From positions 247,178 to 295,101 of the forward strand of contig BCLD01000024.1 in the NCBI GenBank assembly GCA_001600875.1: a DNA stretch of 47,924 nt. The letters are read 5' to 3'. The stretch is from Solicoccozyma terricola. Taxonomy: Eukaryota; Basidiomycota; Tremellomycetes; Filobasidiales; Piskurozymaceae. The notes beneath the pieces were generated by a model. The model was not told where the DNA came from. It made no database searches and saw only the letters and a list, made by a program, of their open reading frames with translations. This document shows positions 21,481 through 30,250 of the stretch, one piece after another; the first letter of the stretch is position 1; each line of letters opens with the position of its first letter. Both the position numbers and the translations under genes were made by a program.

Positions 21481-22530
21481 ATATAGAGTTTGTGGCGTTG
21501 TCGGACAGATCGTGAATTACCGAACACAAGGGAGAGAACGCACTGCCGACGATCCGATCTATGCATTGGGCAAGACACCCACCCCCTATGGGTATAATCC
21601 GAATCCCTAGGCAATTTGACACAATTTCAGTACAAGACCAGCACAGTCTCGATCACTGTTTCCTGCATCCGGCTTCCTGCCTGGGCCGACACCTTAGTCG
21701 CAATCAAGTACTGGTACTCGTCCAGGTGTGCAGGAACTGAGTGTCTTCCTCGTTGTTGATTTTGCCCATTGGCGTCATGGTTACGTTTATCCGTGCCAGA
21801 GCAATTAAGCGAATTCATCATAGAGTATGCCAGCCAAGCGTCCATCGGAAATCTCACCACACCATTAGCTGTTGGCTGCTGATTCGATATATCGGAGGGT
21901 GAATCAGAGTGTGTCTGGTACCCGGAGGCCAAAACATTCAACCTGCGAAACTACAGGAATTCGACAATGCTCAACTAGTTTGAGACTCAGTCTATCGTCA
22001 GTGCGGTGGGAGTTGTCCTCATGGAGGATGGAGGCATCAAGGGAAGGCAGGGCCCGATCAATAATGAATGAAGCGCGGTTAATGAGTTCAATGGCGATGG
22101 AAAAATAATCGGTAATATTCCAATAAAGCTCGGGAATGCTGCAGATACTGGCATACGTGACGGTTGTCTGCTCCCAAAATCGACCTCTGAAATGATACGA
22201 ATATCTCAAGAAGGCATAGCATTGGGTGTGGTTCCCGACCTTGTGGATGGCCAGCCTATACTCCTTGTTTCCGTCGTCAGAGTGTCCCCTTCCTTGACGT
22301 CAGATTCCACATTCGGTCTTCGTCTGGACCTCGTGGTTGCGGTAAAATGCCGTTTACCGTGTAGATTTTGGCATTATCTCTATAAATATCTCTTGCTCCT
22401 TTCCTCCATCCCACATAATAAAGCATGTTGGATAATCTGGTGTTATGGGTACTAGGCACAAGATGCTCGAGAGTACAGCCGTGGCTCGTTCATTATGCAG
22501 GCAGGATCTGCTCGATTTTTCTGCATGCCG
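21481..22530. other. Intergenic region, nothing assigned
   Basis: Minus-strand frames at 21627-21935 and 21904-22205 look moderately protein-like but lack ATG starts and cannot be joined. CTATAAATAT at 22379-22388 is TATA-like without a following gene. Confidence 0.35.
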
Positions 22531-22534
22531 GAGT

Positions 22535-22965
22535 TGGTCTTCTTGCATGACACGGTACCTTTGCGAATGTGCATGCATCCATTGTCGAGTCCTTGGTGAC
22601 TGCTATTGAAACACCCCGCTCCACCGGAGATGAACAGGATCGGCGGCTTTTACAAGCAGAGGACTTGACCCGCCTGATTCCGCAAGCGCATGCGATCTTC
22701 CTCGGTGATCAATGGTATTGTCACCACTGGGTCCTCTCGAGTTTTTCGCAATTTTGCATCCTGCGACCCAACCCACCTTTGTAGCTGAAGGACGATCCTG
22801 CTCAGGAACACAAGTGTGGCGGTGGCGTCCGACCATTTCTTTGGCGTGACATCGTGACTGTACCTTTGTCACGCCATGTCTCGGAAAACATCAATGGCAT
22901 ATGACGACCACGCTGGAAGTGATGGGAGACGCCAGGTAAATCGACAAGGCATTGGGATTCTATCG
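22535..22965 (+). repeat. Dispersed repeat, copy 1 (about 430 bp)
   Basis: It matches 33976-34672 in the same orientation. The blocks are CTTCTTGCATGACACGGTA, CGCCTGATTCCGCAAGC, GATCTTCCTCGGTGATCAAT, ACGATCCTGCTCAGGAAC and AGACGCCAGGTAAATC. On the minus strand both copies keep VPEQDRP followed by GWVAGC, so a coding element may be the source. Type unknown. Confidence 0.8.
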
Positions 22966-23177
22966 CCGCCATCGTCTGAATCGCGTGCTACCCATGTTCT
23001 CCGTTAAGATGGTGTACCATAATCAAAGCTCAACATCAACACTGAGACACTTTATCCGAGGGAGTGAAAGTTCTCCTGGCACTGGAACCTCACAGCATAA
23101 AATTGATTGATGTTCTTGACACCAGCTGTCCCAAAGGTACAAATAGTCCAACCAATTTCTAAAATAACCCCAGGAGA

Positions 23178-23663
23178 TCATGTCAAATTGAACTCTGATA
23201 TGCAATGCAGCTGACTGTCAAGGATGACCGACCCACACTCAGTCAACGTGGTGGAACGAAATGCAATGTTGAATGGCTTGTCAGCAAGCTTACCTACATC
23301 ATGACAGTGTGACCAGTTCACCACAACATCCATCCTCCAAAGACGCGGATCTTTGACTTGCAGCTGTCCCATTTGATTCAATTGACTTTCCCCTTGACGA
23401 CAATCACCGTGGGATTCCAAAGGTGAATCGACATGTATTGACGGAAGAAACAGATGCGCATAGCTCTTGTAGGCATCGCTGGTGGTGCTTGCAGAAGTGT
23501 GTTCGAGGGCGACGAGGGAGAGGAGAGGAGTAAAGAGGACAGTGTGAAAACCAGCCAGCTTTACATTGAGTCCTGAGCAGCAAAAGGCGTGAAGGAAGGC
23601 AAGATCACGGGCAGGATCGTCCTCGACTGCCAGTGAGCGGCGGAAACGCAAGCGAGCGATCAT
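23178..23663 (-). CDS. Hypothetical protein, 161 codons
   Basis: ATG 23663-23661 opens an uninterrupted frame to a stop at 23178. The first 80 residues are rich in Ala, Leu and Arg; the rest contains LQVKDPRLWRMDVVVNW. The latter part has a faint look of a COMM-type beta-rich domain, but I would not assign it. No TATA box or intron border helps. It may be the first exon of a longer gene. Confidence 0.3.
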   Translation of the reverse strand: MIARLRFRRSLAVEDDPARDLAFLHAFCCSGLNVKLAGFHTVLFTPLLSLVALEHTSASTTSDAYKSYAHLFLPSIHVDSPLESHGDCRQGESQLNQMGQLQVKDPRLWRMDVVVNWSHCHDVGKLADKPFNIAFRSTTLTECGSVILDSQLHCISEFNLT

Positions 23664-24430
23664 GTCCCTTGGGTCCGATATTCATGTCCGGGAGTTGTTT
23701 CGGGTCGACAGTGTGTGAAATGATATCAGTTCTTTTGAGAATAAGGGGAAGTGACCAAGTTCAAAGAGTGATCGAAGACGGGAGGTGAATGGACGGAGTA
23801 GGGCAGTCCTCTCCGTCTTCGCCCAGTTCCGACTCATCGCCTCAGCTCCCGCAGGCGTCGCGCGTGAGCAACAGCAAGGGCGGCTCAGCTTTATTTTGAA
23901 CAGAGCAGCTTTTTTCTCATTGTATTCACCCGACCGGGGTTGACTCAACTCGCTGGGTCCTCCTTCCCCATCGTAGGATTTACCATGATGCTCGGAAGGG
24001 AGAGGGAAATCATGCCAGGCCACCACAGGAGAGGCTGTTGGCTACGTAGTGGACCCGACACAGGGTGGCTCTGAGCTGAGGGTAAAGCTAACTTTCTCTC
24101 GCGCTGACATGCAGATGGAGGACGCGAGTGACGCCATCTCTGGCGTCCTGCGCGGGAGAACTAGCAAGTGGGGTGTACACGAAGGTTGTGATTAGCTTAA
24201 TTGTCATACCACTTTGGTACCGAATACTGCGAAACCGATCTCGAAACGTAATCAAAGGCGAATATCCGTTGGGGAAACGCCTTTGCCTCTTTCCGCGTGT
24301 GCACGAGCCTTCCTTAGGTCGGCGTTACACAACCTCTCCACTCAACCCTCGCGATCGCTTCCCGGAGCAAAAGGTGACATTAGCTGTCACCCGCTCCACA
24401 AAGCCCCCCCCCCTCCCCCGGGGGGCCGGG

Positions 24431-24448
24431 TAACCCTAACCCTAACCC
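24431..24448. repeat. Interstitial telomeric repeat
   Basis: Three copies of TAACCC, the complement of the TTAGGG repeat of most filamentous fungi, follow a C/G-rich run (24405-24430). The site is 79 bp past the stop codon of the toxin-like gene. Confidence 0.75.
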
Positions 24449-24526
24449 TTTTGACTTATAAAACTCCAGGGAATGTCGAGCCAGAGGTGTGCTTTTGTAG
24501 ACAGAATAACATTTCATTTGACAAAA

Positions 24527-26641
24527 CTATCCAGTCACTACTGCTTTTGTACTTGCCACCACTTGCCACCACACGTACAGGCCCTGTTTGTGAGGCATGA
24601 CGGGCCTCACGGCATCGTAATACTCCAGTTTACCATATTCACCAAAGTCGAACTTAACCCCCTCGTTGCTGACGGACTGTTCGCAGGTGATTCCGATCGC
24701 CCACACCTTGGCAGGCCTGTATTTGGTCTTGAGGGGACTCCGGATCTTCTTCAAATCAACCAAAACCGCCTTCCAGAATGCGTTCCCGCCTGCAGAGTCC
24801 TGATACAATGACTCGCACTTGAGTTCGATGACTTGGGTCAACTCCCCAGCGTGGACGAGCAGCAGGTCGGCTTTCTGTTGGCTGTCATCGTAGACCATCT
24901 CTTCTCGCAAGATCGCCGTCTTAGGAAAGGCTTTGGCGAACCGACTGGCCAGGTCCACCTGCGCCCATCCCTCCCAGCCACCCTTCTGGATATAGTGCTG
25001 GATGATGGCATCGTAGTGGTCCTTGGCCCATTCGCAAATCAATGCCTTTACATCGTCCTCGTTTGGCATGGTTCGGGACGCGATGTCGGGCGGTATAGCT
25101 GGTGCGGAAGACGCCGTCGGAATCTCGCTTCGCATGAATGGTCGGCGGAAGAAGGGAGGTGCGGTCCACGAAGCGGGGTAAAAGGTGGCGAATTGCGGCT
25201 CGAGAGAGTCGAGAACTTTGCCGGCCTTGCCCGACCACCCAACGAAGCGAGAGTTGTTGGGGGTAACCCATTTGGTAGTGTTCGAGCCGTCGGAGTTGTA
25301 GGGATATGTCTTCATGGGTTGAACGTCGGTAGTGACAGAGATTCGGTTCATCAAGTCACCCGACACAGCGTCGAGCTCAGTGACCACCTCCGCTGGTCCG
25401 AAACTCCACGCTGGCCAATCATGACCACCGTCCCCGCCGTGCTTCTGCGAGAATTCACCGTGCCCGGGGTCCTTGAATGCATAAGCGGTGTTGATGTTGT
25501 CCACGCTTCTGTCTCCCCTAATTTGGAAGGTGGTTGGATAGACGCCCCAAGCCAACTGCTCCTGGGTGACGTCCTGGAAGGAATCCCCACCGCCGCCCCC
25601 CGCGATGGAGCCTGTTACAAGATAATACAGGGCCGTCGGAATCTGCAGATCGTCGTCGTTGATTTGGACCGCCGGGATGGTGGTAACGGTGGGGTCCTCT
25701 GTAACGGATTGGATCCAGATGCCAATGGCTTTGATCATCTTGCTGAGATTTTTGGGCACATCTGTAAGCTTTGGGTCGACTGCTGTGAGCCCGTAATTCT
25801 CGTATATCTTGCGGGCTTCTTGGATGATGGTGATGTTTGTCCTTGCGTTCAACAGGTAGTCGGAATAGGCTGGTGCCGTGCCGGTCGGGTCTACGAAGGC
25901 GTTGCGATATTTGTTGACTTGCTTGAATGAGGGGCATCCAGGTACGCTCGAATATGATTGCGTGGAGAAACCCAGCACGGTGGGAGAATCCAAATCTTTA
26001 TCACCAAAGTTCAGTACAAAGTCGACGAATTGGTCGGGCGTGGGTAGTTTGCCCTTTGCGAAACCTATTCCATCCTGGCGGAATGAGTATGTCACACCCG
26101 ACACGGACCGCATGTTCTTGATGCTTAGCTCGAAATCGGTCTCGAAGTTACCGCTGGGAAAACTAGCCTGAGCCTTGTTGGTAAGGTCCTGGTATGTCTT
26201 CTCGTCGTAGGCTTTAAAGTTGTAGGCCGCAAAGAACTCGCCGCCCCACTCTACGCTTGTCACGTACTGGTCTCCTCCCTGTTCGTAGAGTTGGAACGCA
26301 TCGGTGAACGGCTCAGTAAATTTGACCCTGCCGGCCGTCTTCGAGGTGGTGACCTTGGATGCGAAGACGAGGATGGTGATTGTGGTGGTGTTCGTTTCGA
26401 GCCCAGAGGTAAACTCCAGCTTGTCTTTGAATGATCCCCACAGGCCTCCAACTGCTATCTCAGCGGAGACCCCAAGGACGTTCAATATCGACTGGGTCGA
26501 AGTGCATAGGTACACGTTGGCTTGCAACCTTCCTACGCCACCATAAATCACTTTTGTGGGCTCGACGACTGACGCCCTGGCTGACCCCATGAAAGTGTCG
26601 TAGCCGTCACAGATATTCTGGACCGGCGTCGTGTTGCTCAT
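24527..26641 (-). CDS. Pore-forming/lectin/nuclease-like fusion protein
   Basis: One uninterrupted frame of 704 residues starts at ATG 26641-26639. An upstream ATG at 26830 lies beyond the TATA box and is rejected. Residues 1 to about 345 look like a MACPF/CDC-superfamily pore-forming region: a strand-rich stretch, then GGDQYVTSVEWGGEFFAA (122-139), where such proteins carry YGDxFVxGxxxGGEF, and a block ending PTPDQFVDFVLNF. Residues about 401-488 resemble a jacalin-type lectin: GGDGGHDWPAW at its start and GWSGKAGKVLDSL at its end. Residues 528-680 look like a PD-(D/E)XK nuclease: REE (579-581), D592 and IELKCE with E606 and K608. The predicted role is binding a glycosylated membrane, inserting, and delivering or acting with a nuclease; this is inferred from domains. 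There is no signal peptide and no intron. The order of domains recalls bacterial polymorphic toxins. No cognate antidote gene is apparent nearby. The lectin and pore calls are weaker than the nuclease call. Confidence 0.7.
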   Translation of the reverse strand: MSNTTPVQNICDGYDTFMGSARASVVEPTKVIYGGVGRLQANVYLCTSTQSILNVLGVSAEIAVGGLWGSFKDKLEFTSGLETNTTTITILVFASKVTTSKTAGRVKFTEPFTDAFQLYEQGGDQYVTSVEWGGEFFAAYNFKAYDEKTYQDLTNKAQASFPSGNFETDFELSIKNMRSVSGVTYSFRQDGIGFAKGKLPTPDQFVDFVLNFGDKDLDSPTVLGFSTQSYSSVPGCPSFKQVNKYRNAFVDPTGTAPAYSDYLLNARTNITIIQEARKIYENYGLTAVDPKLTDVPKNLSKMIKAIGIWIQSVTEDPTVTTIPAVQINDDDLQIPTALYYLVTGSIAGGGGGDSFQDVTQEQLAWGVYPTTFQIRGDRSVDNINTAYAFKDPGHGEFSQKHGGDGGHDWPAWSFGPAEVVTELDAVSGDLMNRISVTTDVQPMKTYPYNSDGSNTTKWVTPNNSRFVGWSGKAGKVLDSLEPQFATFYPASWTAPPFFRRPFMRSEIPTASSAPAIPPDIASRTMPNEDDVKALICEWAKDHYDAIIQHYIQKGGWEGWAQVDLASRFAKAFPKTAILREEMVYDDSQQKADLLLVHAGELTQVIELKCESLYQDSAGGNAFWKAVLVDLKKIRSPLKTKYRPAKVWAIGITCEQSVSNEGVKFDFGEYGKLEYYDAVRPVMPHKQGLYVWWQVVASTKAVVTG

Positions 26642-26719
26642 GATGAAAGGCGGTTGGACTTGTGGCAAAGTACCAGTGTTGACTGAAGGGACAGCGCCGG
26701 GGTTCAGCTGTTGGGGGTG

Positions 26720-27000
26720 CTTTATAGGCGTAGGACGAAGGAACAAGCGTTGTTCATGACCGATGCGGAAGAGACAGCTCCTAACGTCACCTGCCACTCC
26801 ACCAGGGTCACTTTTGCGCCTCAAATTCAAATTTTGGCCTGTCGGTCACCGTAACCAACCGTAACCAGGGACCGTGAGGGACAGTGCCTGGGTGGCGGAT
26901 GTCGAAACCTTCGGTAGAAGCACCTGACGGCGAAAACGTCTCCCTGCGACTTCCAATTTAAGAACATCATGAGGTAACGAGTGCGATCGTGAATCGGCAA
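26720..27000 (-). repeat. Promoter region shared with 13572-13870 (inverted)
   Basis: About 280 bp upstream of the toxin-like gene match the plus strand at 13572-13870. Small insertions include a duplicated GGTTACGGTTGGTTACGG here. Both copies end at the TATA box. Confidence 0.8.
26721..26727 (-). promoter_or_regulatory. TATA box of the toxin-like gene
   Basis: CTATAAA on the minus strand, 80-86 bp before the ATG at 26641. It is conserved in the inverted promoter copy at 13862-13868. Confidence 0.65.
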
Positions 27001-27789
27001 ACATAGTTCCCTTGTGCGTGTTCCAGCGGATTTACTGACACCGTATGTGGACGAAGCCAACTGGGTTCCTGGATTGAGCTAAGCGGTGGCAGTTGTGGAT
27101 TGATATCCATTCCAGGTGTTGACCAAGATGGGCACTTTGTAACACAGTTCTATAAAGGGCCAACGCCAATGAAGATGACAGCAATAGCGACACGTAACGT
27201 ATGTGCCCATGCTGGAGCATCCTAATTTATCCTCACTTATCTCATTGCTAACAAGAGTTACAGAGCAATCCCTCGACCCCTTGTATCTGTCAAGGACAGG
27301 GTAGACTTTCTGCGACCTCCACTCCCACTATCGTTCTATGTATTCGACAAGTTTGCCATTATCATGGTGGTATCCCGATTGTTCTTCAAATCCGAGCTGA
27401 AAACACTGGCTTCAAGCTGAACCACATGACTTCAACAGTTTGCTCCGACGGGGAGGCGTAAGCTCAGGCTGTTTGTGACATGATATGTGTCAACAGAATC
27501 CTTATGATTCCGTTGTGTGTGTGTGTGTAATGTCTCGGCGCGGTGACGAATCCGGAGGGCTTGGAACTCGCCGTTATCGATGGTGATGCGAGAGGAACCA
27601 AGACGCCTCCAGGGACCAAGCACGCTGAAGTTTGGAGTCAAGAGAGGTGATCGAGGAAAGATGATGCCTTGATTTGCTTTGGTACGTCTTGACGCAAGTC
27701 CAGCCCCCCTAACCCCCGCATCGGTCGCACTTCTCCGCAAGCCTTCGAATCCAGATCAGCCTAGGCGACCACTCGGAGTTTCCTGCATA

Positions 27790-27949
27790 CACTGAGAAGA
27801 AGGAGACCCTGCTGCGTGATGGCAATGTCATCCACATAGACCAGAATAATTACGAGCCCCTCCTTCCTTGATTTGGGTCGTGTGTAAGGGCCCCAGTCGG
27901 ATTCAAGCCTATGGAATCCGATCGTTGATAATTTGTTACTGAGCTCCAT
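27790..27949 (-). pseudogene. Ty1/copia reverse transcriptase fragment
   Basis: The minus strand reads GFHRLESDWGPY, then GLVIILVYVDDIAI, the YVDD active-site box of copia-type RT. Sequence on either side does not continue the domain. Confidence 0.85.
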
Positions 27950-27957
27950 CTACGATC

Positions 27958-28085
27958 CAAACACTACACTACACTGTAGTGCATAGTGTAGTGTAGTGTA
28001 GTGCTTTTGTCATGTAGTATACTACACTACAACAGCACTACAAAGAAGTCCAAAAGCACTACATTACACTACAGTCCCTGGCCCA
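27958..28085. repeat. hAT-like terminal region with GTAGTG palindromes
   Basis: Many GTAGTG or CACTAC motifs lie in both orientations, forming a near-palindrome at 27960-28005. The right edge, read on the minus strand, begins CAGGGACTGTAGTGTAATG. A CAGGG start and dense short subterminal repeats are typical of hAT transposons and their MITEs. Confidence 0.6.
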
Positions 28086-28169
28086 TGTATTGTGGTGTTG
28101 AGGGGTGTAGTACAAATGACAAAAAAAAAGCAACTTGAGCAGTTTAGGGCCCTACTCTAGCAACCTTAG

Positions 28170-28274
28170 CTCTGCATTATATCTGTTACCCCTGCCTCTC
28201 AAGCAGCCACAGAGAGGTCGTTTTCTGCAGCAGCAGTTGTCTGCTGTCGGGTGCGGGTCGTTTCGATTAGTTAA
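28170..28274 (+). pseudogene. hAT transposase C-terminal fragment
   Basis: The plus frame reads VTPASQAATERSFSAAAVV then ends at TAA 28272-28274. This is the hAT C-terminal dimerisation signature (xxxSxAxxERxFSxxG). An in-frame TAG at 28167 stops it upstream. It lies 90 bp from the hAT-like terminus at 28080. Confidence 0.75.
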
Positions 28275-28347
28275 CGCTTGTGGATTGCTCCGTTAATGCT
28301 TAACGATCGAGATGACTGCAATGACTTCTTTCGGGATCTGCGCCGGT

Positions 28348-28817
28348 TGTAATTCAGACCTTGCCTAGATGCCCCTCTTCGCGGATACGTGTGGATGATA
28401 TGTAGTGAAGTGTGGATGTGTGGTGAGATGAGGATAGCTAGTCCGAGTGAAGTCGCTTGTCGATAACAGGTTCGATAGACGATTCAGGTGATATGGTATA
28501 CTCCTTAGAACTGAGTCTATTACAGGGTGAGTAAAAGGGAAGTAAGAGGGCTAACAGACGAGCCAACTATTCTTATTTATACATGAAATTGATTGATAGA
28601 AGTGGAAAGAGATGTCGTATGCCGCCAAGGGAACGTTTGGCGTGAGAAGAAAGTAGGGCGAGATGTTGTTGCTGCGACTTGTTGTCGGAAAGATGTATCG
28701 TTGTTCTGACGACAAACTGTCTTTCTGGCGACAGATTGTCTTCCTGATGACAGCGAAACGCTGGGTTATATGGGTGACTAACCAGTCGTGACGTGTCGCT
28801 AGTGTCGTATCCTTACA
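28348..28817 (-). mobile_element. LTR-like element, about 470 bp
   Basis: On the minus strand it runs from TGTAAGGATACGAC (28817) to TTACA (28348), so the ends are TGTAA...TTACA. It contains a TATA-like ATGTATAAATAAG near 28577-28589. No 5-bp target duplication is seen and no coding DNA remains on either side, so it is a solo or truncated LTR; the right boundary is firmer than the left. Confidence 0.5.
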
Positions 28818-28859
28818 CCCACAACCTGCTGCTCGAAGAAGACGTTCCCAATACTACTC

Positions 28860-29841
28860 GCCGCACTTGCCTCTGGAAGAATGTTCAACTTCGGATTATT
28901 TTACAAGGGGCAAACCGAAGCTACTTCCACAAAATCTGTGTGGGCCGATTCACCGTTGACATTGGGCTGGCGACGCAGATGTGGATTCAAACCGTCAACG
29001 GTGGCAGTAAAGCGGCAGAGACGGCGATCGCGACGAGAGGTTCAGGAACGCACTCAACTTTGTTTGCCGAAATGTAAACAGTACCAAGCCGGCAAGTCAC
29101 TACGACGGCGTCACCGTCTCGCTCACCCACAAAAGTCTAGCCGGCAAGCTCTGGGTCCGTATGGGAAATGACTGATCGTTTCTGTCTGAAAAGACTGGTT
29201 GAAGTTCTGGATAGACAGCCTGTCTTGGCTAATAGCGGCTCCTTTGTGTCGACCGAACTTAGAGAGCTTGAAGGAAAAATTACGGGGAGGCAGCTCCAAA
29301 GCCTCCACCCAACGACGTGCGATTTGGTACAGAGTCAGTCTGTGCTGATGCAATGTCGATTGATCGTAATAAATCTACGGATCCGAGCATGTTGCCGATA
29401 TCTCCCACCATACGTAAACTCCGAAACCATATAATCAAAGTCGAGCAGTATAACTTCAACTTGAACAATGAGCACAGGAGATATCATGGAATGCTCCGTA
29501 ACACCATGCGGGACGCGACCAAAAGACTGTCTTTTCAGCGTGAATGATGAACAGATCTGGCCCAGACATATGACACCCTCCTCAGCTGCTGCGCCGGTGA
29601 TAAAGATCGAAAAGACAGGCTGTCGTTTGGTAAATACAAGGCCCACGAGGAGCTTTTTCAATATGAAGACCACAACCTTTCATCCGAGGTGTCGATCAGA
29701 AGTATTCCCGTGACACAGCCCATCTGGGATGAGGAGGTTGTGGAAATCCCAACACCCTCTGCATTCGCCGGAAGGGCTTCTGCTGCGGGATTCTCGCGAT
29801 TGATATCCCAAGTCAACTTCGTGCGACATGGAAACGCCTGA
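28860..29841 (+). pseudogene. Degenerate gene with coiled-coil-like segment
   Basis: The frame at 29317-29544 (IRKLRNHIIKVEQYNFNLNN, heptad-like) continues after two adjacent stop codons (TGATGA, 29545-29550). It then runs through DLAQTYDTLLSCC and AHEELFQYEDHNL to a TGA at 29839-29841. Other protein-like pieces lie upstream in different frames (28880-29165). The only intron-like fix for the stops would be far too short. A decayed gene is the simplest reading; an unresolved multi-exon gene is possible. No family recognised. Confidence 0.35.
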
Positions 29842-30250
29842 GGCCGATAACAACGATGGGGATACGGTGGCCATTTGAGAAGACGAAGGGGATGCCGAGA
29901 ACCGCGGCGCCCATCCCAAGGAGCATGTCGCGGAAGACCTTCCTCTCTTTGAGCTTGAGTCAGCTACCCCGTTTCTACACTTTGGTTCCCGTCAGAATGT
30001 CAGAATGGTCAGCTGCCGATGTTGCCTCTTGTGGTTCCGCCATCGTCGACCTCCGCCGCCACATGATTCGGCAAGTACATCCGCATATCGGAAACTAGCA
30101 CAAAGTGACAATGAAGACGTTCAGTACTCGACAAAGACTACATACATGCCGCAAACTATAAGACAAAGCGTGTGATCGATCAACTGTGTGTTCGGCCCCT
30201 TGTCCATCCCCTTTGCACTATGACAGATGGCCTGGGTGCGTTGGATGAAA

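Noticed and set aside
24833..25930. 365-codon plus-strand frame opposite the toxin-like gene
   Set aside because: Antisense shadow: the minus strand has recognisable domains, this frame has none.
26642..26830. 63-codon N-terminal extension of the toxin-like frame
   Set aside because: It reads through the TATA box and the promoter block duplicated at 13572-13870; the ATG at 26641 lies after the expected transcription start.
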